Positions 11,362 to 23,065 of a stretch of 64,000 bases of DNA are shown here, one piece after another (position 1 is the stretch's first letter; the number at the start of each line of letters is the position of its first letter). Origin of the DNA: Hsuehochloa calcarea (lineage: Eukaryota > Streptophyta > Magnoliopsida > Poales > Poaceae); NCBI GenBank assembly GCA_036346395.1, contig CM070603.1, positions 53,612,868-53,676,867 on the forward strand, in the 5' to 3' direction. Under the pieces are notes generated by a model. That model was not told where the DNA came from. It worked only from the letters and a program-made list of their open reading frames with translations, and made no database searches. The position numbers and the translations under genes are program-made.

Positions 11362-14321
11362 TCACGGAAGGTAATAGATTGGCATCTCAACGTCCATAAG
11401 TCCGATTAGACCTTGAGCTAGCATAAGATTCATAGGAAGAAGAGTCATATGGCTGAGATTGATCTTTTTGACGACCTTTAGTCCTCGTGTAGGTCTTATG
11501 AATTGTTCTTGAAGCATGACAACCATGGTCTTCATCCTGGGTAGTATGCGTGAAGTTTTGCTCGTATGTGAATTCCAATGGTTGGTCTTATCCGCATCAT
11601 GAGCTGTCCCACCATCAGCACCATCATCGGATGACGGAGAGCTACTATCACCAGACTCTTGGTACTGGACTTCATCAGATGGTGGACTTTCTGTTTCTTC
11701 ATCACTTCCCACAATATCCTCCTCAATGATCTTTTTCTTCTTACCAAGCACTTGTTTCCTTGTTTGTGTAAGTGAGTCAAAATCTGCAACCAATTTTTCA
11801 GTTGGTTGGCTATAATATTTTATTTTCCCAAGATGACTCTTGCCAATATTTTTCTTTGTCCATTGCATCAACGGTTCATTATCTAGTGCTTTGTCCAATT
11901 CCTTTTGAGGGATGGCATCAACTACAACTGTAGATGGCATAGGGCTCACCTTCCTCATCTAGTAGGGGCTCCGATTGTATCATGGATCTATCAAGCCACT
12001 CATAAATTGTGTTCTCTCTGTCGTACACAGTGGCATTCATTAGATCGTCAAAAGGATCTACATCCCTATATTCATTTCTAGTCTCATGCTCTTGCAATCG
12101 TAGCCTTAGATTGTAGTGGACATATATGAGTTTATGTAGTTTCTTGTACCCAAGACGGTTCCTCAATTGTGTATGTACCAATGCAAATGTGCTCTAATTA
12201 CGTTCACATCCACTGGACGAAACATATTGTGAGACAATCCACAAGGCATATTTTGTTAGTGTTGGTGTCTGCGCTCCAAACGTCATCCACCATGTAGCTA
12301 CAAGTAACACAAAATTTATGTTAAACTCATAGTAACAGGTTATTTTCCATGTATATATAAGTTCATAACAACATACCAACAGAATGACGATTAGCACTAA
12401 TGTAAGTCTCATTTGAAGCAAATAAACCTCGTCGATTACGATATAATTCTAGCTCGCCTAGAGCCTGCACTGCCTCGTCGGGTGTATCGACTATTCTTTG
12501 AATTGCCATTGTCAAGGAAAAGACGAGTGCTGGATTCTTCCCCAAACTATATAAGTTGTGGCTCTGTGGGTTTAGCAACGATGCTGTGCAAACAAACACA
12601 TTTAGAATGTTAGAAAAAAAAAATACAACAAATATATGATATTTGTTTGGATTTAGGAAACTATGAACTTGCCTGAAACTATATATGTGCGGTCCTTCAT
12701 CATTGCAATTCTTCTATTAATAAGCTTTATCACACGATCATGAGTAGCCTTATCTTGTTTCAATACATCTTGAAGTTCAAAATTGAGATCATACATCTTT
12801 CCAACCATTCCTGCCACTGTTGCGGGTTTCTGCTGGTCTACATATCTTAGTAATCGATAAATTGGTTCTACCAATTTAATGACTCAATCCATACTCGACC
12901 ACCATTGTCTACTTGTGATACAGGAATACATATATTCTCCTTCCTCGGTCGTGCTCAAATGGTTGGAGCCCTATACATTTGACACCATTCACTTCGTGAA
13001 CTTTACTTTTCTATCCTAAAAACTTTTCAAGAAAATAAATGTCGTTCCAAACCTTGTGGCGTTTGGACGAACTATCTCTCCTCCAATTTGTTGGCGCATT
13101 TCATTATGGAGGCGACTGTGGTTGTATAGGAACCGACAAATCCTCTTAGCCGCCTTGACAACTGCATCAACCTCCTTGAACTGGTCAATATCCTTCAACA
13201 TGAGGTTGACGGTGTGCGCTGCACATGGCTACCAAACTAAAGTTGGATACTCTTCAATTACCAGTTGGCATGCTTTCTTGTAGTTCGCACCATTGTCAGT
13301 CACAATCTGCATAACATGTTTAACTCCAACTTCTTCCACAACTTTAGAATCTCACGATACAAAAAGTCAACATTTTGTATACCACCAGTTGCATTCACTG
13401 ACTTATGGAAAAATATTCTTCCATTGCAGTACAACATGAAGTTAACGATACTCATTTGTGTAGGCCCAGTCCATGAATCACACATGATAGAGACTCTATA
13501 TATATCCCAGTCATCTTTGAACTATGTTACATACTCCTTTAACTCTTGTTCGTTAGCATCAAGATATGTCTCATCGATTTCATGCCCTCTTGGTGACCGA
13601 ACGCCTTGACTAAGTTCTTGTGTCTCTTTAATGGTGGCACAAAAATAAGGACACTCTACCTTAACTCCAGCAATGTCATTAATGTGGAACCAATTAGACC
13701 AAATTTTTTCAAATTTTGCATTTCCTTCTCCATAAAGTGTTGTATCAATGCAGGGTTGGACGGGTGTCCGACTGCGCAAAATATCATAATCAACTCTTAT
13801 GGACTGTGACATGCCAAACATCCTCAAAAAGCATTATTTCCTGTACCATTTCCTCTGCCACTTCCACTTCCTCCACCACTTCCACTTGTCGTACCACTTC
13901 CATTGCCACCACCATGTTCAAACGTCGCACTCCAGGCTTTATTCCTTTGTTGCAACTGATGTACCTCTAACGACTCTCAACGAGCTCATTCCATTTGCAT
14001 TTCCTCGTTATCATCGAAGACATCTTCATATGATTGACCACGAGCTACAGGCTCTCTTGCGGCTTGCTCCATTCGCGGTCGTTCATCTTTAAGAGATTTC
14101 TTTCTTGCCTTCACTTCTTCAAGACTTGCCAGCATGAGCCTTCGGACTTCCGCCGGAACCCCACTACAAGCAATAACATTGGCGTGTTTCCCAGCAAGAT
14201 GTTTTTTTAGGCGGGTAACACCTCCACCTAATTTCTTAATGTTATAATATTTACACTTCCAACCAGCACCTCCTAGTCTCTCTCCATGATCCCAAACATT
14301 GATCGATTTAGGAGCCATCAC
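11362..14321 (-). pseudogene. Decayed hAT transposase (BED finger, DUF659, dimerisation domain)
   Basis: Reading leftwards from ATG 14321 the parts appear in hAT order. First is a BED-type finger (14321-14150; WKCKYY, HLAGKHANV, CSGVP). Next comes an acidic linker, then a DUF659-like block (about 13800-13300; WTGPTQMSIVNFMLY), then VVTDNGANYKKA, PCAAHTVNLML and a hAT core. The hAT dimerisation segment (about 12230-11920; SSGCERN, LRNRLGYKKLHKL) is followed by an acidic, low-complexity C-terminus. Breaks include an amber codon at 13229-13231 just before PCAAH, another at 12194-12196 directly after CERN, and a frame change between the BED block and DUF659. The second Cys of the BED finger is Tyr (CKYY). 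Several gaps may be real introns. As it stands it cannot encode an intact transposase. Confidence 0.85.
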
Positions 14322-14426
14322 CTACAATAATCCATACCACATTATGAATATATGTTTCAGAAACTCATGGAGACACTCTAGCAAATGGAGGGAAAACTAA
14401 CCGTGCTTGCTCATGCACTTGCTGCT

Positions 14427-15557
14427 AGGGATGAAAATGGATCGGATACGGATGGATAATGACTTTGTCATATTTGTTTTCATATTTTTTCCGGATCCGG
14501 ATACGAATAATATTGAATACGAATACGGAGCGAATACGAATTGAAACGAATACGATCGCGGATATTTTTCGGAACATGAAAACCCCTTAAATTGTATGCC
14601 AGAAATTAACGAAAACATATAACTAGTTTATTTGATGCAAATATTCATGAATTGTTCATATTTTCAGCAACCACGCATAACATTGGCACTAGCAAGTTGC
14701 ATTAACTAGTTCATCATAAACATAACACTAAGTTTACCATATTTAGCTTATAAGTGATAACTCACAAAGTCACAAATCATCACACATTCACACTTAGTTC
14801 ATCACATACATAAAACTTAGTTCACACTAAAATTGATCATGCTAGATGGTTAATCTATACACAAATGACTGTAACATCTCAAAGTATGTTACCAAAAATA
14901 AAATTAATAAAGTTATTATTTTATTGGATTTTCTGATATTTAAAATAGTTTTCTTGGTTAAAAAGAAAAATAATAAAATAAAGTCAATTATTTAATTTCC
15001 TAGTTTTCAATGTCAAAAAATTTTTATTGAGATTTCTGGGATTTTATTGTATTTAAAGTGAAAATAAAAATAATAATTTCTTGAATTTTCTGGATTTCAA
15101 CAAGGTTGTTCATTTTTTTCAGAAATTAAAAATAATTTATGTGCAAAAATAAAAACCAACTTTAACTTAGAATTAATTTTATTAAGTTCAAAATAATTTA
15201 AGGAATATTTGTAATTTTTTCTAGAATTTTTTAACTCTATTTGCTATTTTCTAAATGGCTATTTGATTTGTTGCATTTTCTGAAAATTTGGAAATCGATT
15301 AAAATCTCTTTTTCTCTTTTGGGCTGAAATCCTCTTCTATTGGACCAAAATCCGAATATCCGGACTTGGTCTTATCCGGATAATCCGTATCTGTATCCGT
15401 ATCCGCCGAATAGCATGCCTACCGTATTCGTTTCTGTTTCAGACAAAAAAAATCCGAATCCGTTTCGATCCAAAATTATCCGAAAAATCCGATCCGAGAC
15501 AATCAGAATCCGTTTCGTCCGGATCGGTTGAAACTATCGGATCCGTTTTCATCCTAC
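14427..15557. mobile_element. AT-rich hAT-like element nested in the 5.2-kb hAT
   Basis: The left end TAGGGATGAAAATGGATCGG and the right end, read inwards, TAGGATGAAAACGGATCCG are clear inverted repeats. Both are followed by GGATA/CGGAT-rich subterminal repeats. The ~1 kb interior is very AT-rich and has no coding frame. The flanks cttgctgc and ctgtttgc agree at only part of their positions, so an 8-bp duplication is not proven. The limits are good to a few bases. Confidence 0.7.
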
Positions 15558-16387
15558 CTGTTTGCCTCGATCTGATGCATTGCTCCCTGCCATTGCTGCT
15601 TTCTTCTTCTTCTTCCCGCCATTTCTTCTGCTGCTACTGATCATTGCCTTTTTTCTTCTTCTTTCTTCTTGGTGCTACTTGAGGGAGGGAGGGAAGCAAG
15701 AGGGGAGAGCAATGATGCTTGCTTGCTGCTTGAGGGAGGGAGGGAGGGAGCAAGAGGGAGACAATGCTATGTGCTGCTGTCCAAGCCTCCAAGGAGCATC
15801 TTAGGCTCTTTTATATATTATAAGTGCTAAATATACTAAAAACCAATGTTTCAATACATAATTTAGCATAACAATGGCTAAACCAATCGGGAAGGACATT
15901 ATGGAATCAAAATTTCAAATTTGAATTCAAAGTTTTTCGGCCAGTTTTTTTTCCTGGCCCGGGCCGAGAAAACCGGTTACCGGCGGCCGGCCAGGATTTC
16001 TATCCCCGGAGGTGAGGCTCTAGGAAGGACCAAAATGGAGCAAGGTAGACGATGCAAATCCGTTGTTGGAGATATACATTGGAGATGTGCCTGTGACGAC
16101 GAACGATAGTGTGGGCGTCGAGTGCTCGTGGCGGTAGCAACTTGGAGGTCGGGAGAGAAAATGGAGCACGTCAAAATGACAGAGATAGCGAGGGGGTACT
16201 CCTGTATGAAGGGATTGGACTAATGTTGACCTACAACGATGAACGGAGGCGGAGAAGATGATCGGATTCGGACAACAAAAATGGTCGATTTGCCGCACTA
16301 CGTGAACGAAAACCAAATTAATTAAGGGTATGAGTCCACAAACGGCTAGAACATGATATGATGCGAACAAACATCGATATCACTCAC

Positions 16388-16755
16388 CAGATTGGGAGAT
16401 CACTTGGTGGTGTCGCAGTTCGTTCGCCAGAGTGGGGGAAGATGATGGTACCATGCAGTTCGTCCATTGGCGAGCATTAACCGTGCCGCTGGTGCCGCTG
16501 CCATAACACGCAAGCTCAGGCGGCGTTAGGTCGTCCCCGGACAGCATATCGAAAACAAGGCCATGCACGGCACAGGTAGCAGCGTGATTAGGGAGGTTGG
16601 CAGCAGCGAGCAGCGTGTCCACCAGCCCAACGAGGGGCAGTGTGTGTGAGGACGTCAGCGGAGTGGTAATGGAGCATGAGGGCGCCGACGAGGTTGGATA
16701 TGGGCATGGTAGCACTAGCAGCCAGCGGCGGCATAGGAAGGAGACTCTGCTCCAT
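16388..16755 (-). pseudogene. Exon-like passenger in the MULE (captured gene fragment)
   Basis: A GC-rich stretch on the minus strand starts with an ATG at 16755 (MEQSLLPMPPLAASATMP) and ends at a strong donor CTG|GTGAGT at 16388. A 111-residue frame in a second phase covers most of it (starts near 16715; LPLVGLVDTLLAAANLPN, CAVHGLVFDML). A single frameshift around 16640 would connect the two. The codon-like composition and real donor differ sharply from the AT-rich MULE ends. I cannot name the donor gene; the leucine-rich repeat-like pattern is vaguely like a PPR N-terminus, but that is weak. Confidence 0.45.
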
Positions 16756-17002
16756 CTCTCCTGGCAGCTGACATGACCAGCCTACAAAGATAAGAGGAGA
16801 TAAGAGGAAAATAGGGTAGAATTGACATTTCTGATATTTTCTCTCAAAAAATGACTAACGTTGTTTTGGACAGAAAACGTGACGGCAATAGCATTTTCTT
16901 TTTGCCTTCGCGATGGTATTTTGTAGTGCCCATCGTATGCGATGGTAGTTTCCAAGTCGCGAGCGATTGCGATGGAAGTGAACAAATTTACTCTATTTCA
17001 AA

Positions 17003-18060
17003 AGGCAGATAAGAGGCCACTGTTCATACACTATCAGGGTTCACTTATTTCCAGCTTCAAGAGTGCTTTGCCCACCAAATTTATGTAGCGAGCATAAAAC
17101 AGCTCTACTTAAGATCCGTAAATTTGGCGCAAGATAGGTGAAAAGGGAAATGAGGGCAGAAGTAAACAGCTGCACCTTTATCGAGCGATGCAATGACTAT
17201 AATCTAGAGAAAACTTTCTAAATGTAGAGAGTTGCCTAAACCAGCAGCTAAGGGAATTGAGCATAGACTAGTAAACATATAAATCTGCAGAAATTGATCG
17301 ACAAATCGAGAAGGTAGAAAAAGAACTGAGAAACAACACGCGAAGCCACTCCAATCCCGCGAAGAACTGGATTTAGCGTGAAAGAAATGTGAATGGGCCC
17401 AGTTTGCATATCAATCACCAACAATCCTCTTAAAGAAGGGAGGAAAACAACTTCACAGATCCAATGATGATTTACTACAAATCACTACAGAAGTAAAGAG
17501 ACGAAGGGGAATATGATCTCTTTTTTTACATAACTCCAAAACGACATATTTTCTTATGTTTGTTCTTAATCACGAATGCTGCAGACTTCTTTTTTTCTTT
17601 TCTTTTTTATTAAAAAAAAACTGTAGACTGGGATATACTGCAGAACAGTACTACTAGTGCACTTTCTCCAATCAGCGAATTTCCATGCAGATCAACCAAT
17701 GTTAAAAAGAATTTGCGCACACAAATCCACGGGGCCCGAACTGATAGGATAATTTCGTTCTCCCACACTAGTAACTTGCACACTCATCCAATTGTTTCGA
17801 TTCCAAAGGAAAAAGGTACACACACACACCAAGCACAAACTCCTCCCAGGTCCCAAGTTGATCGTTGTGCAAACAAGTTTTGCGTTCTTCTACATCTAGT
17901 TTCGCTCAGGAATTGCCCCCGGTTGATGTATTTTGTTCCGCCGACAAGAAGAAAACCTATAGATCGATCGATCCCGTTGAGTTAGAATCTAAAGCCTTCG
18001 ATTTCGATTCCGATTCCGATTTAGACTAAAGCGTGATGCAACAAGCGGATACGAAATCTT
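17003..18060. other. Gene-free spacer between MULE and exon at 18.1 kb
   Basis: AT-rich sequence without a convincing coding frame. It has a short CA run near 17818-17830 and poly-T/A tracts near 17585-17625. If the exon at 18121-18272 belongs with the one at 9947-10130, this would be intron. Confidence 0.35.
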
Positions 18061-18120
18061 GCAGGTCTAGAGGGCAAAATTGCAGGTGTAGATGGACAAT
18101 CGGAGGTTAGGTTGTCTTAC

Positions 18121-18272
18121 CTTGCTTGTTGTAGCTGCTGGTGTTGCCGAAGATGCGAGAGGCCGCAGCAGCAGGTCGTGGCCGCGTGGGAGCCCGACAC
18201 CGACGCCGCCACGGGGAAGAACCCTGGCGACCGGCGAAGCGCGAGGCCGCCGGCAGATCGGAGCGCCGTCAT
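18121..18272 (-). pseudogene. Possible first exon encoding an organelle-targeting-like N-terminus
   Basis: From ATG 18272 the minus strand reads MTALRSAGGLALRRSPGF and continues rich in Arg, Ser and Ala with almost no acidic residues, like a mitochondrial presequence. It ends at a good donor CAAGCAAG|GTAAGA. A TATATA motif at about 18298-18304 is only ~27 bp upstream of the ATG, so transcription might start at or inside it. A second frame is also open. No downstream exon in matching phase was found before the MULE. I treat it as the start of an unknown, possibly interrupted gene. Confidence 0.4.
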
Positions 18273-18424
18273 CGTTTGATCCTCCCACTGCCCGCTTCTA
18301 TATATCATCACCCTACCCTGTACCCTCCCTCCTAATTAGCTCTACGGGTTTATTCGTTTATTCAAATGGCCGATTCTGTCCAAGTTTGGTCATTTCCAGA
18401 TTGTTTCTTTCCTTTTTTTTCCTT

Positions 18425-18800
18425 TTTATGTGAGCACGAATACATGTATTTGTTTTTGCAACAAGTGAGATACCTGAAAGAAGAAGAACAAAAAATCCAC
18501 CGCTGCTTTCTGCGGTTGGAATTAGGCTGCACCTAGAACCCCAGTTGGAAACTTTCTTGGTATATAAATTCGTGTATAAGATGTGAGAGCATGGCACTGT
18601 CAGGAGAATAGCTAGAGAGATTTAGCATGAATTATCCAAAATGTAATGCTGTAACACATATCATTTCATGTACACGGATCCTATCTATATTCTGGCTGCA
18701 ACCAAAACCACTGAACTGCAAAAAGGTTATATAAACTGATAAAAATCTATTTATGGGGGTTATTACATATACACAGGCCCCTGGGACTGGGACTGTATCT
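18425..18800. repeat. Diverged copy of blocks A and C seen at 8.0-9.65 kb
   Basis: The order of shared words (ATGTGAGCA, ctgctttctgc, ggttggaattagg, gaattatccaaaatgta, ttctggctgcaacca, caaaaaggttat) is the same as at 8020-8240 and 9480-9640. The identity looks about 75-85 percent by eye. It lies just beyond the 3' end of the kinase gene, so part of it may be that gene's 3' UTR. Confidence 0.55.
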
Positions 18801-19020
18801 GTAAGCAAAATAAATCCATGTATTATGCAGTGAAACAAGTCTTAATGTAGCAGGCTCCACCGGTGAAATCTTCCAAGCGCTCACTCTGGTGCAGTTCTAC
18901 ACACCTCACTGCGCATTATTCCTCCTCTTCTAACATCACTTTCTGTAGTCCAAACTTTTTCTTCAAAATCGCGGCATGCCAAAAACTCAAGCAGAGCTGA
19001 CTGTCGAAGGCTTTGATCCG

Positions 19021-22000
19021 TTACCGCAATTTGCTTGCCTCCTCATGGTGTCTCCAAGCCTCGGCCCATACATTGGCATCTGCAAGCGCACGGTCTCTGT
19101 CGACGCCGTTCGGGGCAACTCTGCCCCGTCCTGTGCGATGCGAGCCACTCCAGCATGGTTCCTTCGCTTCTTCTGGTGCCAAGTTATTCGTCTGGTCAGG
19201 CGTTGATACCTGAGCTCCATGCTGGCTAGGCACAGTAGTGTCTTGGTTAATTTGATCGTCCAGCACTCTTGGTGCGGAAGGGCCAGGCAGGTTACGACGA
19301 GCAGCAGTGTTGTGCCTGTCGTATGATTGTGACGCTAAATAAGAGAGAGCAGAAGCAACTTCCCTAATCGGGGGGCGGTTCTTTGCTTTCTCCTGCAAAC
19401 ACATTGCTGCAATAGCCAAGGCCTGGTGCAAGCCCCTCTTCGGGAAGCGGGCTTGCAACAGTGGATCAGCCATCCTTGGAAATTTCCTTAGGTCTTTGAA
19501 CAACGGACGAGCCTGCAGACATATTTGCAAAACATTCAACCTTAACATACTTACATTTCGAGTCCTCAAATAACAAAACAAAAGAACAGTCCCAATTTAT
19601 GAGGATGCGTATATAATTGAGGTAAAACCATCTCTTTAACTGCTAACCAGACCTACATATTAAAGTGAACAATATATCGTGTTTGGAAATGAAGAAAATC
19701 CTGGAGAAGCAAAACGAGATGTTTAATTCCTAGGCATTAATTAATATGTATACAACTAGGAGGATAATTAACAAGAAAAAATACTGGTTGCCAGAGAAGA
19801 GCTCACATCATATACTTGAAAGGTGTACATATCTCCAGTACCCAACCCATGCACCGTTATTTTACTGTTACCAGTTACAACACCATATAGCCATTTTTAA
19901 AACCTTATTCACATAGCATAATAACACAAACCATAGCCAAAGTATAAGGAAGATAATATAAATAAAACAATCATCCGTTATCTTAAGCTTTATAGCTTTT
20001 TTATAATTCCGTATCCCATCATTATTTTATCTTTGCCTTTAGAAATACATAGTTTTATCCGTGTTCTGTTTTTATTTGTAAAAGTGTGATTATTGGACCA
20101 TTTAACTGCATTCTGAAATTGACAAAACCTACCCATGCGACCAAGTCTTGTTCCTCGGGAGGCCGATCGCTGTCAAGTGCCCTTCGTCCTGTAATTAGCT
20201 CGAGGAACACCACACCAAAACTATAAATGTCAGACTTAATCGTTAGCTGTCCAGTCAAGGCATACTCAGGAGCACAATAACCGTGAGTCCCCATGACACG
20301 GGTTGTCACGTGAGTCTTATCACCTACAGGCCCAAGTTTAGCAAGCCCAAAGTCGGACAATTTTACATGATACCCTTCACCGAGAAGAATGTTTGATGGC
20401 TTAATGTCTCGGTAAATAACAGCTGGATTTGCCTTGTCATGCAGGTATTCCAAACCAGCAGCTGCACCAGCAGCTATCTTCATCCGTGTTGTCCAGTCTA
20501 GAGGTTCCTGATTGGGTGGAAGATCTGTTAACAGCGTCAGCACAAATTTTTTAATGGGGTGTCCAGTAAGTGACAGCAAAATAGCGTAAAGCGCATTATG
20601 GATAAGATAACTCTAATACAAATGGCGGGGAAAAAATGGTGAATCATCACTGAAGAAACAAAGCAGAGGAGACAAAGACTTGAAGGTAAATGGCATGTCA
20701 AGGAGCATTTGCTAGACAAATAGAGCCAACGCTTAAGAAATTTTATTCAGTATATGGTAAACTCTAAGTAGGAATCTCCTTACAATGTTTCTCTAGTATG
20801 ACTGAAATATTATTAAAATATTATCCCATCAATGGGTTCTTAGATAGTTCATCCAAAAGTCGACCATTCCATGCTAGCTTTAGCTTCTTTTTTTATCATG
20901 CAGCAAGCAATGGAAATGGGACTAATCAGGGTCATATTCAATTAGGATCTACTGAATAAAAAGTTTAAATGCCAAACACATTTGCCCTTTGCACAAACAT
21001 AAAAGACTAAGTGAAATTATATTTTAGCAAAGGAATAGGAATGACTACTGGAAGTACAAAGTTAAGATGTTTAGCTTCATAAGAATTACTACAATAAAAA
21101 TAGCTCCCTCTTTCCAAACTAATTTTCCCACCTTCTGATATGATAAAAATATAACCCAAAGTTCAAATGTTCTAGAATGTGACAGGCACCTATTCTTCGC
21201 ATGGAAGAAAAGCAGTTCTTTCTTTTGGATGATCGAACTGAGGAAAACCAATCTTCTAAAATCAGTACTAACCTAAAGAACACAAGTTGTGACTTTGCGA
21301 GACTGAGACTTCTGGACATATATCAGACAATTTTGTGCACTGTTAAGAAGCAGTTTGCACAGCATTCCAGAAATTAGAAAGAGTTCATTTCACCATGTTC
21401 AAGTACTCAGATATGGTTTAAGTATAAAACTAAAATCTATGATGAATATAAAAATTTGCTGATATGAAAAACGGAAGGTCCTACAATCTACATATGTTTG
21501 AGTTACTAAAAAATAGCTAATGCTTTCTGATAACACTATAAACTACACCTACAAAGCTTTCAAGTTGCTCATAATGCTGACTGAGGATATTATACATTTT
21601 CCAACATAAACTAACCATGAAGATGGTCTTCTAGTGATCCCAATGGCATATACTCGTAAACAAGCAAGCGCTGATGGCCCTCAACACAGTACCCAAACAA
21701 ATGGACTAGATTAGGGTGATGCAAGAGGCTGAGCATGAGAACCTCCACCAGGAATTCTCTGTTCCCCTGAAGCCCATGTAAATCAAGTTGTTTCACTGCA
21801 ACAACCTGCCATATAGCAAATGCCGGAACAGCATTAGATATTTATAGAAAATACGTATAATATAATTATACTTTCTACGTCTCCAATAACCTACATTCCC
21901 ATCAATTTTCATCAAATGAACAGTTGGTATTAGTGTCATTAAGTATTCAATGTAGTGTTGTTGCAAAAATCTGTTAAACGCTTGCAGCGTAACTTGAGAC

Positions 22001-23065
22001 CAGAAGTATAAGACTGTCAATGAGAAGTATAATGTATAACTAGCAAATACAGACCTGTCCGTCATTCAGATATGCTTTATAAACACAACCAAATCCTCCT
22101 CGGCCCAAAAGGTAATCCCGCCTGAAGTTTTTGGTAGCATCAGCAAGCTCACGCAAAGTGAAGATCGTTGCTTCCTCTTGTGCACCATTTCTTTGGATTC
22201 CTTCCATATGTATCGACCTTCTAGTCTTCAGTGGGCAACTTTCTGATGACCTTGAACAATCCACTGTTAATAACCAATTTAAAACAGAAAACACACATCC
22301 ACAGTTAATGACGATAGACCCATAATACACCTAAAAAAGAAAAGGCAACAGGGAAAACAGAAAACAAGAATAGTAGGAAATAAATATATTTTTTACAGTT
22401 TCCCCGTACCTTTTCAATTTTCTTGTCAATACTCTTTTTTCTAGTATTCATCTTCATCATAATTTTGATTACCCTTTAACTAATTTTACTTCCTTTTCTC
22501 TCTTGTTTTTAATGAAACTATGCACGCAAGACTTATAACAGAAGTCTAATTGTGAAACCTCCGGTGCAACATATTAGAAATTCATCCTTGAGGCTAGTTA
22601 CGAGAAGACTTGCTATTCCCCCAAGAAAGTAAAGGTGAACTCGCGATTGAAAATTCCTGATGGTTGACTGTATCACATCTCGTCTGTCAAATATCAAATT
22701 TGATTACCCAACAGCTCGGAATCACCCCCAACCAAACAGAACAATTATTGAGATCATGAGATCACGAGACTAGATTATTTTTCTTTCCACGGAATGAGAC
22801 GCCCCTCTCATAGCAAAGAGCGTATTTAGTTCCACAATAACATGCTACAGGTGGAAGGACAAGATACTTAACCAACTAACACCAAGAAACGAACATTTCT
22901 ACACTGATTAGGTAAGAACAGAAGAAGAAAAATGATCAGCACAAAAATAGAGACAGGTGCATCATCACCTGAGGTGACTCGATGATCGATTCTGGGCTCC
23001 TCCTCCTCCTCGTCGTCCTCCTCCTCCTTCTGAGGACACCGGAACAAGCACGACATGAAGCCCAT
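19021..23065 (-). CDS. Receptor-like cytoplasmic kinase, subfamily VII (PBS1/PBL27-like), complete
   Basis: Five coding exons on the minus strand: 23065-22969, 22263-22055, 21805-21616, 20524-20133 and 19512-19021 (TAA). Every junction is GT-AG, and the phases join to give 459 residues. The N-terminus MGFMSCLFRC has Gly2 and Cys6/Cys10, the usual myristoylation plus palmitoylation signal for plasma-membrane anchoring. An acidic run (EEEDDEEEEE) follows. The kinase domain has the Gly loop LLGRGGFGCV (~84-93), the VAVK lysine (~107), LLVYEYMPLGSLEDHLH, the catalytic YRDIKPSN with Asp ~205, DFG ~223, an activation loop ending GTHGYCAPEYALTG, and SFGVVFLELITGRRA. The C-tail after SALSYLASQ is long and polar. 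RLCK-VII kinases relay signals from pattern-recognition receptors to MAPK and oxidative-burst outputs. That role is inferred from the family. All catalytic residues are present, so it should be active. Confidence 0.93.

Larger units (their letters stand above)
10799..16008 (-). mobile_element. hAT transposon, 5.2 kb, 8-bp target duplication
   Basis: The left end is CAGGGATCGAAATCCC and the right end, read inwards, is CGGGGATAGAAATCCT. Subterminal CCGGTTACCGG-type motifs are present on both sides. Perfect 8-bp direct repeats GAGGTGAG flank it at 10791-10798 and 16009-16016. It carries a hAT transposase gene on the minus strand (11362-14321) and is itself interrupted by an AT-rich hAT-like element (14427-15557). 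A CT-rich and GAGGGAGGG-rich leader at 15560-15780 lies upstream of the transposase. Confidence 0.9.
10533..16993. mobile_element. Mutator-like element (MULE) with 9-bp target duplication, host of nested hATs
   Basis: The ends read inwards GAGTAAATTTGCTC and GAGTAAATTTGTTC. The inverted repeats stay alignable for about 180 bp, sharing blocks such as AAATACCNTCGCGAA and GTCACGTTT. The flanks carry perfect 9-bp direct repeats TATTTCAAA at 10524-10532 and 16994-17002, the length expected of Mutator transposition. Without the nested 5.2-kb hAT the element was about 1.24 kb and had no transposase. Its interior (about 16009-16814) is GC-rich and contains an exon-like passenger, as in Pack-MULEs. 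Confidence 0.88.

Noticed and set aside
18067..18288. Alternative 73-residue minus-strand frame over the presequence-like exon
   Set aside because: It runs through the strong donor at 18121/18120 and has an irregular composition; the MTALR frame fits an exon better.
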